DNA from: Ascaris suum
Taxonomy: Eukaryota; Nematoda; Chromadorea; Rhabditida; Ascarididae
Direction: 5' to 3'
Length of the DNA stretch: 64,000 bases
Assembly: GCA_013433145.1 (NCBI GenBank)
Contig: CM024190.1
Span: forward strand, 7,788,120-7,852,119
Shown here piece after piece: positions 39,601 through 49,826 of this stretch. How positions within the stretch are numbered: the stretch's first letter is position 1; the number at the start of each line of letters is the position of its first letter. Below the pieces are notes generated by a model. The model was not told where the DNA came from and did not search any database. It saw only the letters and a program-made list of their open reading frames with translations. The translations under genes and the position numbers were made by a program.

Positions 39601-42600
39601 TAACTGAGTGGATTCGGGTCAAGCATGCTCTGTTACGGCTGCATTCAACTCATTTGTTTAATCGTTCCTCCACCTCTGTTTTCTTGCTGGCAGTTGATGA
39701 GTTAGATACCCTTTAGGTTTGCTTTTTGCTTGCGAACTCCGCAAAAGATTTGTTTATTGCTTTACAGGGGTACCGTTGAGCACGATGATCAAGTTTAACC
39801 GTCTGGCGCAGATGTCTACCGACGTTGACGTGATCGCCGAGGCACTAAAACATTCGAAGCTGATCGAGGTCAGTGACGACAAGGCAAAGATTCGTCGCGA
39901 TCCGAAGTTGGCATTGCCCGAAAATTCGCTTGAGTATTGGCAGAGCATCAAACATCGCACCGTCTACATCGTAAGTCTCTAAGGAATGAGGATTTTCTGC
40001 GGAAAACTTGACTGATTATTCAAAAAGATGGAGCGAAATCCGATGCTGGAAGCCGAGTGGTTTCAGGAGTTTTGGAAGTGGTTTCATACTGTGCTTCTTA
40101 CAATGTTAAGTATGCAATAATGACCTGACGCTTAGATAGTTGCCGTGATTCGAGGGCAAAGAATTGGTGTCACATATGAAGTACTGACATCCACGTACTG
40201 AATTTCTTAGGTATTTCTCATATGAGAGTGATCCATTATTCGCTAGCTTCTGTCTTTAACATATTTATTGCACTAATGAATGATTGGGACTCAGGCGAAA
40301 CATGAGTATAGAATTCAAAGAAAAAATTCTCTTGAAGAAAGGTTTCAAAGTCGACAGCACATTGGATGAGATCCAGAACTTTGTGAAGCAATTCGGCGAA
40401 GTAGATAACGTATTGATGCGACGCGAGAAAGGTGCGGAACGACGCTTCAAGGGTTCTGTTTTTGTGACTTTCAAGACGCGTGATCTATCAGAACAATTCG
40501 TGAACAACGAAACAAAGCAATATGCCGGCAATGATCTCATCAAAATGATGCAGTAATCTTTTATGCGATATTTCGTTTTGAGCTTTTTTTTTTACCTCCT
40601 TGCTACTGTTATGCTTCAATTACTGACGATGTCGATTGTGTTTCGTGGATAGGTCATTAAGGAATATTGACTAGTTGTCATATCGATACAAACAGGTACC
40701 TGGAAAAACTCGGCTTTGGTGTAATTTTGTTCTTATGTGGCTCTTGCTAGTGTGTTTTAGTGGGCTTAGAACTACAGGATCAGAAAACTTGCTATGACGA
40801 TGAGCATTATGTTTTGAAGAAATATTTCTTGTTCACTTCGCATTTGGTGTGGTAGTTATTGCGGGAAGTGTTAGGCAGCGATTATATCCAATGATATGAA
40901 TGGAGCTGGGCACCAGTATATCAGGGCGGAGGTTTTAGATTGGGGTGGCATGCACAACCCAAGTTCCTCATCCTTCTGTTGCATATAACAAAAGGAGTTC
41001 TTGTTTAATATGGAATGGTTTCAGGGACGAATATTGGGCGATGAAGCAGCAACAAATGAAGGACAGAAAAATGGCTGATCGTAACGCTAAGTTAGCCAAA
41101 AAGGTTATCTTTTCGTACTGTTAAACAACTTGAATCATTATTGCGTGAAGAAAGAGATGTGTTCTCTATTGTCACCATAACTGTGATCCCAAAATCCGGT
41201 AGTTCAGCTCTGCTTTGAAGCTGCGATTCCGGAAATCTTAGTGCATGAGCTGCAGCGCTACAAATTAAACATGGCGTAGACATTACAGAACTATTTATGT
41301 ATTTCACATGTTGTCAGGACAACTTTATGTGATTTCGCTTGGATCTTCTGAGAAAAATTTACTGCATAACTGTTAACGAACCAAAAAACTTGAAGAACGT
41401 CACGGTTTTTTTACGTGGGACTAAAAGAGCCATTCATTTCTCATGGTGCGCGTGTTTTAAGGCTTCCTTCTGGCACCGTCGCACCATCCAAATTTTTCTT
41501 TTCGAGCGTCCCTCATTTTTGATATTGATCGCGGTGTGGATTCTGCGGATGAAGGCTTTTTATGTCTCTTTTGTGTTTTTTTTTTTCGGGGAGCACATGA
41601 AGAGGCGTTCTTCTTTTTGAAAATTTTCATATGCTTCCTTATGTTAATTGAATCTGTTTTGTTCGCACGTCATCGTTGTAGGCTGCACAAGCGGAAGAGC
41701 AAGCGGCGGCCCTAACAACGGCACATTTTCTAAAAGGGATGGTCTTGTCTGTCGACGGTCTTCCCAAGGAAGGTATGGATGTAAAGAAGATCAAAGAGTT
41801 CTTCAAGAAGTTTGGTGATGTTGCCTACGTGGTTTTCGAGACTGGCAGCGAAAAGGTACTTGAGTTAATTTAAGATTTTCCTGAGGGGAGAGAGCCATAA
41901 TTAAATACTGTAAGCGCTAGCAACCTACCTGTTAGCAGGTTTTTCTCAAATCGTGTCGTTGCAATTGATGGCACAATAACTACCTAAAATCTATGCAATT
42001 TTTATGCCAATTAGTCGATGGTAATGTTAACCGGCTGGTTCAGATGTTGTGAAGTGATTGAGGGTTGTTATAGGAGGTAGGGTATGCTCTCGACTCGCAG
42101 GTGATCTCTATCACATCACTGCGCCTCTTCATCACGTGGACATTGTGTGACGCAATGCATGCCCCGTGAACAAGCGTTTTGCGATACCATCCGGATGTGC
42201 TGAATCATTATCACATATGTAACAGAACATAGCATCATTGAGAAGAATTTCGTTACACATGCAATTCCGTAGTCTTGTGACGTTTCATTGATGATTTCTC
42301 GTCTAAGAAACGACGGTTGTCCACCGATCGAAAGTATTCGATTGCAATCAAAATTCTGTCGAAGCTGGATGTGTCTAAAACAAAAAATGTCTGTTATCGA
42401 CCAGAGGCATTTCGCTGAAATCTGATTCGGATTGATCCGAAGAATCATAGGAAATCATTGACCGAAATTTGTTCCTCCTACTACTATCACAAAGCTATGA
42501 TATTTACCCCGGAACCACCTTGGAAAACAACGTTCTGGAGGGAGGTGATCGTCGTTACTACGATGAAGAACTGTCTGTTGAATCGTCAATTTTATTTATT

Positions 42601-43208
42601 ATAGTGGTGGTTCTTCACTTTTCAATGTTATTTGTTCAAGGAATTTACTTTCGGATGGAAATTTTTAGGCGCAGATCCGGTTTTCGGGCGAGGAGGACGC
42701 TGCAAAAGCGGCCTGGAAACAAGCTGTGGAAACTGCTGAAGATGGCAAAGTAATGATAGAGGGAAACGAATTGAAGGGAACTGTTCTGGAGGGTGAGGAG
42801 GAGGAGAAATATTGGAACGAGTTCAACGAAAGCAAGGCGAACAAACAATCACGGCTTGAGCAGAGCAGAGGACGAGGCCGTCCGCGTGGTCGCGGTCGTG
42901 GCAGAGGACGTGGGCGTAGTGGAGGACGAGGAAACGATGCCGTTGCAAGAAGGAAGGTATGCTGTCCTCGCGTCGGTAGTCCATTTTTTCTGCTCAGCAT
43001 ATCATTTTTCTTTTTTTCTTTTTTTTTTGTACATTATGAGTAAAGCGTTAGCATTCATTGTGGTTTCAGCTTTTGTGAACCAGTTTTCCAAGGTGAAAGA
43101 TGAAAGGTTGTTTATGAAGGTTAATTCTAGAGAGAGGGCACTAACGAAGGCGAAGGAGACACGGAAGTGAAGAAGGCGAAGAAAACGGTTTTTGCTGATG
43201 AAGAATGA
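36468..43208 (+). CDS. ssb: La ribonucleoprotein (SSB/La homologue), eight exons, 420 aa
   Basis: La binds the UUU-OH 3' end of new RNA polymerase III transcripts and protects and chaperones them, mainly in the nucleus. The exons (36468-36623, 38616-38685, 39768-39970, 40338-40552, 41025-41103, 41682-41855, 42669-42956, 43131-43208) join in one frame; human La is 408 aa. The La motif (about 43-140) keeps the UUU-OH pocket: Q50, Y54, D63, F65 and F85 correspond to human Q20, Y24, D33, F35 and F55, while human Y23 is F53. RRM1 (about 141-215) has VYIKGF and FKGSVFVTF. A charged linker (216-250) leads to the C-terminal RRM (about 256-345), ending VLEGEEEEKYW as in La. An RG-rich box (366-387) then replaces the lysine-rich stretch of human La, and the tail TVFADEE resembles human KFASDDE. 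Confidence 0.96.
36852..37013 (+). CDS. Small unrecognised frame in La intron 1 (53 aa)
   Basis: MYKTMASANDIKQEWLKHQT continues to SNFGIFWRTLYKSLAGIRET and IAKFDIAEEMRKK, then TAA. The frame is open back to 36816, just after an acceptor-like TTTAGTAG. The stop overlaps a donor-like AAAAA|GTAAGG at 37010, so it could equally be an exon (36816-37009). The composition looks protein-like, but the antisense strand is also open here. It could be a small nested gene, an alternative La exon or a relic. Confidence 0.22.
   Translation: MYKTMASANDIKQEWLKHQTSNFGIFWRTLYKSLAGIRETIAKFDIAEEMRKK
38616..38685 (+). CDS. ssb: La exon 2: La-motif core
   Basis: The acceptor is TTATTTTTAG and the donor is GGT|GTAAGT. 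It encodes FYFGDINLPRDRFLQDEL plus KKDDG, the signature of the La motif. The last base T joins GG of exon 3 to give Trp76. At 70 bases it has no start codon and shows only by homology. Confidence 0.95.
39768..39970 (+). CDS. ssb: La exon 3: end of La motif
   Basis: The acceptor is GCTTTACAG and the donor is ATC|GTAAGT. It encodes VPLSTMIKFNRLAQMSTD, then AKIRRDPKLALPE, and ends KHRTVYI, entering beta strand 1 of RRM1. It ends in phase 0. Confidence 0.96.
40338..40552 (+). CDS. ssb: La exon 4: RRM1
   Basis: It encodes KGFKVDSTLDEIQNF, the RNP1-like FKGSVFVTF and QYAGNDLIKMM. The frame after exon 3 requires the acceptor CTCTTGAAG (40336-40337), which is not the usual CAG or TAG. The frame appears to stop at CAGTAA, but the donor GTAATC starts inside that run and CA|G rebuilds Gln215 across the intron. 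Confidence 0.92.
41025..41103 (+). CDS. ssb: La exon 5: inter-RRM linker
   Basis: The acceptor is TGGTTTCAG and the donor is AAG|GTTATC. It encodes DEYWAMKQQQMKDRKMADRN and AKLAKK. This charged helix matches the DDYFAKKNEERKQ region of human La. Confidence 0.92.
41682..41855 (+). CDS. ssb: La exon 6: first half of C-terminal RRM
   Basis: The acceptor is CATCGTTGTAG and the donor is AAG|GTACTT. After an Ala/Gln/Glu-rich helix come FLKGMVLSVDGL, IKEFFKKFGDVAYVVF and a loop. The position of the acidic residue in the xRRM-type W/Y-x-D pattern of human La (WIDF) is Val here (YVVF). Confidence 0.92.
42669..42956 (+). CDS. ssb: La exon 7: end of C-terminal RRM and RG-rich box
   Basis: The acceptor is AATTTTTAG and the donor is AAG|GTATGC. 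It encodes IRFSGEEDAAKAAW, TVLEGEEEEKYWNEF and an almost pure RGRG stretch (residues 366-387). Overlapping open frames on both strands are shadows of the repetitive CGN/GGN codons. Confidence 0.94.
43131..43208 (+). CDS. ssb: La exon 8: C-terminal tail and stop
   Basis: The acceptor is TTAATTCTAG, in phase 0. It encodes REGTNEGEGDTEVKKAKKTV and FADEE, then TGA. The ending resembles the tail of human La (KKTKFASDDE). Confidence 0.88.
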   Translation, partial: REGTNEGEGDTEVKKAKKTVFADEE

Positions 43209-43534
43209 GGCCATGATCGGAAGTTTCCACTGTTGTTGTTGCGGGCTGAGTGTTGAGCCAACATGTTCGTTTCGTCGGTTGATTTTAATTAAATGATTGA
43301 TTTTGTTATGCCTTATGTTGTTCCTAGGGGCATATACAACATTTTGTTTGGTGGGTTATGGTCGGTATTTTCGGATGGAAATGAAGGGGGAATTGACGTT
43401 TTAGACTAATCTAGTCGAAGGGGATTATGCTGAAGTTAGCGTTGTGATTTCAACCGTCACTGATAACATTGAAAAACCTAACCTACCACATCGCTGCTTC
43501 ACTGCGCTATTGTTCGTGTTCTGTAGAAGTTTAT

Positions 43535-43540
43535 AATAAA
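43535..43540 (+). terminator. Polyadenylation signal of La
   Basis: The canonical AATAAA lies 327 bases after the La stop codon, a normal 3' UTR length. Confidence 0.6.
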
Positions 43541-45694
43541 GCATTAAACGCACGGATTGTTGATTTTTCCTAAACCTATTGACTTCTGTGGTATGTGCTG
43601 CTATTTCGATAGTATCTCGCACAGTAGAGTATGTAAAGCTTTGATGAGGTCAGGTAAGGTCGAAATGGTTGGGACGATCTGTACTTCTTGGGTCATACAT
43701 TGTTTCGATAAGAATATATCTTCATCATACACAGTTACATTTATGAAGTTTCTCAGGAGATGCACATATCTGAAATTTTTGCATACATATCAGAATTTGT
43801 TGATGACATTTCATTATTGCGATTTTCCTTCTGAGATAATAATATAAGTGAAGTGTCGTTATTCTGTTAAGCGTTGAGATTTTAGCACCAATGTTACTGC
43901 GCCAAATTTAAATTTTCTAATTCACCTTGCAAATTTATTTCAAGGCAGTCATAAACGTGGAAAATAACTATTTCATTTCGTCATTATAATGATACTTCCT
44001 TTCACTTCTCTGAATTGAAATTCGGTATTGGTAATGTGCCATGGCAATGAGGACATCCAAGTGATTAGGGTGGGGCTTATTTTTATGTTACGTTTAAGAG
44101 GGATAAGGTGATCCGGAAAAAAAGAGGCCAGGGGAGGGGCTGTATTTAACAGATGTGAGCAACAGGTTGGTCGTTCTTCTCTGAGGGAATTTCAGTCTGT
44201 CATGGAAATTACGAGCAGTTCATTTATATACATTCGACAACCGACAATCTATGTTTAAATGGAATGGGCGATAAATCAGCATCGTTTATGGAGGATGTTG
44301 CAAACGGCGCTTTTATGCCAGCCGATCTCGTATAAGGATCGGCAATGGAATGCGATGGCCAGGAGGTAGTTTTAAGCAGTGAGTGCGGCAAAATGCATCG
44401 CTTCGGCTTGTATCTTCATTGGAGCGATTTCGGTGTGATCATGTACTTGGCTGTCAGCATTCGCATTTACAATTGCCTCTTCCTCAACATGTAGTTGCGA
44501 AAGGCTATAGAGTGATGTTTTTGCATGTGCATATGTTTCCAAGAAGAAATATTCCCTGATTGCACTCAGGCTCAAACCTCAAGCTGCGGTCGAAGCGCAA
44601 CTTCATGTTGTTTGTGCTCTTATAAATGTGGGAGGTTCTTTGAGGTGCACGGTCATTTTTGTTTCTGGCTCGTTTTGGTCTTGTATGAACTCTCCGACCA
44701 GCTATGAAAGGAACTGACTTCCTACATTATTTCCAAAATTCATTTCATCTTTTGTTGGCAAATCCACTCAGTTGTTCATGTTTGATGTGTTGCAGTTTAT
44801 TTTATTGCATTCGAACTTCCAGTGCTTTTTGTTCCGCCTGAAAAAAAAAGGTGTGCGACGACTGTGATTCCGGTGCGCTGAGCAAATATTTGCAACACGT
44901 TGCATAATAATAACACGCATATCGATCAAAGAAGCAGAACAAGCGAGCAGCAGTTAGAAAAATCTGTCAGTGTTTGCATTTCCTCGTAAATTGGCAACAA
45001 ATTGATTTTCACAGACAATATCATGTCTGTAATCCTCAAAAATTTACCGGATGGCAAGCACGATAGATCGACGAAGAGGGAGTGTTTTTGTTGATTAGCT
45101 AGATGCTCGGTTGAAGATCAAAGTTACTCACCCCTTTGAAACTGCAATCGTATCGACTTACTTGATGAGATGAGCGAGAATCCACACTTCTAGACGCGTT
45201 ATTTCACATGATCGTCAAACGTGCACTTTTTGTATTGCTGATGAAAAGAAGCAAATGAAACGATGAAATAAAGGCATAGAGTTCATTGATCTGTTTTTAA
45301 CACCTATAATTGCTCACTAAAAACTTCATTCCTCTCTCTTTTCTTTAACTTTAAATGTAGAAATGTTGTATTTCAGTGAAGAAATGTTGTACTATCCATT
45401 ATATAGTGGCTACTTTATTGCTTAAGTGTTAATTCAATACGATTCATTGTGTATATGTGTATTTCATTGATCTATTGGTAATCGTTTTATACGTGCATTA
45501 AGCAAATAAATCTTTCAAGGATTATTTATTTCCAACTCAATGTGATGAAAGAAAGTTCACCGTACCTTGTTCGATTTCAGTAGCGTACACTTTCCAAGAA
45601 AAGTGGGATGCAATAGTATTTTTGTATATTATTAATGCTTTCGTACAATTATATATTTATACATTCACTCGTTGAGTACGTTGACGTAATTTTA
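43541..45694. other. Intergenic region La to SXP/RAL-2 gene
   Basis: A GC-richer stretch at 44280-44720 is open in several frames on both strands (for example minus 44372-44575), which prevents a strand call. Nothing recognised. Confidence 0.5.
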
Positions 45695-45944
45695 GTCGTC
45701 GCGTATGGCGGTTGCATGGATGTTGTTTGCGGTGCTATTCTATACAACATTCTTATCAGATCATGTTCTCGGTTCGTGTCATTGGGGCGGATGGGGTACT
45801 TGCTATCCACCATTCTTTTTATGGACTGTTTCTCCTAGAGCGGCTCTAGAATATTCGGCGATAATGACCGATGTCTCGAAAACAAACTCTGAAAAGCAAG
45901 CAGCGTTGGAAGCATGGGCAAGCAATCAGAGTCCGGCAGTTCTG
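45695..45944 (+). CDS. SXP/RAL-2 gene exon 1 (start codon at 45705)
   Basis: AATTTTAG ends at 45694, with ten bases before ATG, again compatible with trans-splicing. The 80 codons cover the signal peptide and first helix of the domain. The donor is CTG|GTAATA, phase 0. Confidence 0.8.
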
Positions 45945-48900
45945 GTAATACTTTCGGCTATTTATTTTCAAGACTCAAATGCATGTACTCGTAAATTAGG
46001 ACGGTTTCCGAGAGAATCCAAAAATCGAACAAGAGTAAGCAACTTCGGTCTTCTTCCTTCTGAAGTTGATTTGCTCGTTGTTAGCTTTGCGTTGACGATG
46101 ATGACCGTCGCCTAAGATCAATGTCGCCTCAGCGAAACAAGATTCAAGAGAAACATATCGTCTGTAACTCTAATTTCGACATGCGCCAACCATATTTTTC
46201 CACTCATCAACTCTCCCCAATTGAACTCAACATTAAATTTTGTTCATTTTCTCTGTTTTTTTTTTTTTTTTTTTCTCATCTTAGTTCATTTAGTTGATCC
46301 AATTCATTTCTTTTATATGTCGGATGTTTACTTACTTCGCCACTTTGATTCCTTACCCCCGTCTTATATGCATATATTTCTTACAACTTTTTTCTTTTTG
46401 TTTCGTTAGTTTGTTTTTCTCGATCGAGGACTATTTTTCAGTGCTGAATATGAGTGGATCCACTGCTAGTTGTTCCTTTCAGAAGATGTTTATGTTATAG
46501 TTGTTATGACGCTTTCTACCAGTCATGGAAGCAGTTCGAAAACGTGTTACGTCGGAATGGTATAGCAATAATGATTGCACTATCTTCTGGATCTATTGTT
46601 TTCTAAGAGAAGTTCCAAAATTACAATGCTTGTAGCATAATTTATATTCACTTCTCATTTAGTAGGTAACATTATAAACGGTGATCACCTTCTGTGGAAT
46701 TTTTGCAAGCTTTAATCAACAACATTGCGGATGTGGATAAGCAGACTTCATTGTGTAAAAGAAGCATTGTTGAGTATTTTGATAGCTTTTTCGGCCCAAT
46801 GCTCGCACTATGGAAGCGAAACAGCGGAACGAGCCAATTTGCTCGCCAATTCAAACATCTTATTGACTAATAAAGCTTCCAACGAAGCCAAAATTTTATG
46901 GGTAGTGGAAAAATGAGCAACTTGCATGCAGGTGAGGAAGAATGAATAAGTAAAAGATCGTCTGAGCCCTAAAGTATTATGTGCTAAGATTTATAACGTA
47001 ACGAAAATGTTTGTCCATATTCCATATAGCTTTTAACGTTTGTCCATAAAACATTTTTTTTACTGCATTTTTGAAGAAGTATTTTTTTTTCTCATTTCCC
47101 ATCTTAATCTCAGTTTTAAGCGAATACTTCCATTCATATATGCTAAATCGTCACTGTAATTTGAATATTTCTAGAATTAGCAGAGCAACACTAGTGGCAC
47201 TCGACTCTAATTGCATTTACAAGCTTCACTGAGGATACAATTGCGCATTTAAGCGTTGTGCCTAGATTTTCGTTGCCTATTTATAGTGCCAGGAGGGTTT
47301 GCTTCCATTCTCTTTTCCTTGCAGCAATCAATTCTTTGATAGTTGTTGCAAAAAAAAAAAAAAAAAAAAAAAAAAACTACGCCTTTCATCATCAAACTCT
47401 TGCAGTTGGATATTAGCCTCACTTTGGGAAGTATAAGATTTTATTGAATCCATTCAATAGTTTTGCTTCTATATGTCGGTACTAATTTTTAAGAATGCGC
47501 TGAACGCATATCGAGAGCAACGAATTGCTAATATGGTGGTTGCGAAAGAACGAAGAGCTGAACTTGCGGCATATTTATCGCCTGAGGCACAGACTTTGAA
47601 CGCTCAACTGATCGCCATTGCGGAAGATGAAGGCTTAACAGAAGCGTCACGAAGTGCACAGGTGAAAACTATAAGTATAAAAAATGTCACCAATCGAATA
47701 GATATTCCTTTGAAATTCCCTTATTTTTGATAGGTTTGGTACGTTTAGCAGAAAAACATTGCTCCGAAAGTGGAAATTTGATCCTTGAAATTCTATTCGT
47801 AATCGTTGTTGCGATCATTTTTGATAGAAGCGTTGCTACGCTCACAAATATATGCATCAATAGCACCAATCGTTTGGCATTATTTATATTAGGCAATTTT
47901 ACTTGATGACCAGAAATATTAGTAAAAAGCAACGGTTGTTTTCGTTTCTTTAGCGATATTAGTATAAATACCGATCGTGGACACCACTGCATTTCCTCAA
48001 GAACGTTAAAAAATTCGCGAATCGTGTGACAAATTTCAGTTTACCTGATCATTTGATATTACTCAGATTTCTGAGCTGATGAACGCAGCGTCTATACGAG
48101 GGAGGACCGAAATATTGCTTCTCGAACGTCAACTCGCACTCAGTTCTGCACTAGGAAACCGGAAACCAGCGCAGCAGTCATCCGCTGATGAAACAGCTGC
48201 CATAGTGGCAGAAGAGTCACCGTCAGATTCAATGCTAGTGGGTGCTGAAGAAGTTCCTAATGAAACTTCATCGCCAATGGTTCGGCAGGTTTCTTCGCAA
48301 GGAAATGACATTTGGAACGCCGTGGCCGACATTGCAGCTAGCAAAGAAGCCACAGTTGAAACATTGACAGGTAATATTGCAGCAACAGCTAACACGACCG
48401 AAGAGACTGCTTCGACTGTTTCTTCTGAAGCACCTCCCAGTGAAAAGGTCGATGCTCTTGTAATATCAGCATTTGTGGACGATAGTGATGAGAAAACAAT
48501 TATGAAAAGGGCTGCTAATCTGTTGAGCGGTGAATCGACGGTAGAGGAATCCAAGGTTACGACGGCAGCGGAGGCAACAGCTGATGCCTCAGCAACCAAC
48601 AAAGAGCTTGGTGATAGCGGTGCTGCAGTAACGAATAGCGTCGAAGTAGGAGTTCCTGAAGAATTGGTAAATGATACTGCTGCAGCTAAAGCTGTTGCTT
48701 CACCCGCTGTTGTTGATGCTGCAGATGTCGGCCACTCGAGTGAACATGTAATTATTATCAACGTAACAGTGGAAAATGGGTCTGATGAAGTTGAAAGTAG
48801 CAGTAAACCGAGAGCTGCAGATTCAGCTGCACTAATGATGCAGGAACTCGCAATTAGAGCAACGAGTAACGGATCGAGGACCGAGAACAAGGCTGTGATT

Positions 48901-49104
48901 GAGGAAGCCCTGGATGATGCCACTGAAGTTGCGGACGTCGTTGTAAAGGAATTAACTGGACGAAACGGAGACGTCGGAAACAGCAGAAGATCGCTCTTTT
49001 CCAAGAAAACCCATATCTCACCGATAGTTTCTACTCTGACCATGTTCACACCTATAAATACATTATCATCGAATCGGGTGCATGCACTTGCATCTGCAAA
49101 TTAA
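45705..49104 (+). CDS. Secreted SXP/RAL-2 (DUF148) family protein with long Ser/Thr/Ala-rich tail, three exons, 481 aa
   Basis: SXP/RAL-2 proteins are secreted or surface proteins found in nematodes; their function is largely unknown and some are dominant antigens. Exons 45705-45944, 47494-47661 and 48067-49104 join in phase 0. Residues 1-23 form a signal peptide (MAVAWMLFAVLFYTTF...VLG), followed by an aromatic segment with Cys25 and Cys33. The family pattern follows: ALEYSAIMTDVSKTNSEKQ and LEAWASNQSPAVL (about 47-80), then NALNAYREQR and LSPEAQTLNAQLIAIAEDEG with LTEASRSAQ (81-136), then ISELMN. Residues about 165-481 are acidic, Ala/Ser/Thr/Glu/Val-rich and have six N-X-S/T sequons, suggesting a glycosylated stalk-like extension. 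Typical members are about 150-200 aa, so the tail is unusual. The family call rests on pattern, not a search. Confidence 0.8.
46725..46916 (+). pseudogene. Possible decayed exon in intron 1 of the SXP/RAL-2 gene
   Basis: The frame reads LLSILIAFSAQCSHYGSETA, then ERANLLANSNILLTNKASNE and AKILWVVEK before a stop. The segment ILLTNKASNEAKILWVVEK loosely recalls the start of an SXP/RAL-2 domain, so it may be the relic of a duplicated exon. The resemblance is weak, and the surrounding exons join in frame without it. Confidence 0.15.
47494..47661 (+). CDS. SXP/RAL-2 gene exon 2
   Basis: The acceptor is AATTTTTAAG and the donor is CAG|GTGAAA. The 56 codons hold the most diagnostic part of the family, LSPEAQTLNAQLIAIAEDEG and LTEASRSAQ. 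It is phase 0 on both sides. Confidence 0.82.
48067..49104 (+). CDS. SXP/RAL-2 gene exon 3: long low-complexity tail and stop
   Basis: The acceptor is TTACTCAG. ISELMNAASI completes the domain; about 310 residues of Ala/Ser/Thr/Glu/Val-rich sequence follow to TAA. Sequons include NET, NTT, NDT, NVT and two NGS. A 306-codon open frame on the opposite strand is a by-product of the codon pattern. Confidence 0.83.
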   Translation: MSELMNAASIRGRTEILLLERQLALSSALGNRKPAQQSSADETAAIVAEESPSDSMLVGAEEVPNETSSPMVRQVSSQGNDIWNAVADIAASKEATVETLTGNIAATANTTEETASTVSSEAPPSEKVDALVISAFVDDSDEKTIMKRAANLLSGESTVEESKVTTAAEATADASATNKELGDSGAAVTNSVEVGVPEELVNDTAAAKAVASPAVVDAADVGHSSEHVIIINVTVENGSDEVESSSKPRAADSAALMMQELAIRATSNGSRTENKAVIEEALDDATEVADVVVKELTGRNGDVGNSRRSLFSKKTHISPIVSTLTMFTPINTLSSNRVHALASAN

Positions 49105-49188
49105 CTGTCACCGATGAGGTGCCTATTTTCGAGTTCACTTTTGTTATCATATATTTATTTAGTAACTTGCTGTAGCTTGTATCCTGAT

Positions 49189-49201
49189 AATGAATGATAA
49201 A
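49189..49201 (+). terminator. Candidate polyadenylation signal of the SXP/RAL-2 gene
   Basis: The variant hexamers AATGAA and GATAAA lie 85-97 bases after the stop. AATGAA is a common nematode variant. Confidence 0.4.
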
Positions 49202-49440
49202 GACGCTTAAAAGATTTTAGTGAGAAAATATGTGACAATGAAATCAGTCAACAAATTCATTTTCTCGTATCTGCGTATTAGCGATGCCAACGTCAATATT
49301 TGACACCTATCAAATGGGCGCAAGCTTGTGTTTCACACCTTGCTTCACATCTATTTATTTCACACCTGTTTCACACCTCCACGCCTTATTTCATACCTTG
49401 CTTGCATTCAGACGCATATAGCCAATAATTTTGAAAAATA

Positions 49441-49441
<1 letters not shown>

Positions 49442-49528
<87 letters not shown>
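49442..49528. repeat. (TA)n microsatellite 3' of the SXP/RAL-2 gene
   Basis: An uninterrupted TA run flanked by degenerate GAATAAATG-type tetranucleotides on the right. Confidence 0.99.
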
Positions 49529-49531
<3 letters not shown>

Positions 49532-49562
49532 TAAATACATGAGTAAGTGAATGAGTGAATAA

Positions 49563-49826
49563 ATGGCTGGATGGATGGACCTTATTGAAATATTTGAAAT
49601 TATAATTGAATTAAATGAAACTACAAGTAAGAGTTATAAACGAGAATATTCTTTTTTAGCATCACCGAATAAGAATCTCGATCACCTAAGATATCCACCA
49701 GTATTCACTCCTGATTATGCTTTTACTGATTTATTAGAGAAATATATTTCTATGAGTGCTTATATTGGTATGCTTATACTTGTATTTCAAATATATTTGT
49801 GTGCTAAATGTATTTGTGGTTATTAA
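49563..49826 (+). CDS. Small open frame after a (TA)n array (unrecognised)
   Basis: ATG at 49563 opens an 87-codon frame (MAGWMDLIEIFEIIIELNET...) with a hydrophobic C-terminal segment (YIGMLILVFQIYLCAKC). TAA is followed at once by AATAAA. It begins in degenerate tetranucleotide sequence that flanks the array. It could be a small gene but has no recognised family. Confidence 0.18.
   Translation: MAGWMDLIEIFEIIIELNETTSKSYKREYSFLASPNKNLDHLRYPPVFTPDYAFTDLLEKYISMSAYIGMLILVFQIYLCAKCICGY

Noticed and set aside
42116..42448. Minus-strand 110-codon frame in La intron 6
   Set aside because: No recognisable domain; another minus frame over the same DNA looks equally plausible, so it is not supportable as a gene.
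42665..43170. Arg/Pro-rich frames on both strands at 42.7-43.1 kb
   Set aside because: Shadows of La exon 7; the RG-box codons keep other frames open.
44372..44720. Several coding-like frames between La and the SXP/RAL-2 gene
   Set aside because: Three different frames on both strands are open over the same bases, which reflects local composition rather than one gene.
48129..49049. 306-codon open frame on the minus strand
   Set aside because: It is antisense to the tail exon of the SXP/RAL-2 gene. Its openness follows from the Ala/Ser/Thr/Glu codon pattern of the plus strand, which continues a recognised domain in phase.
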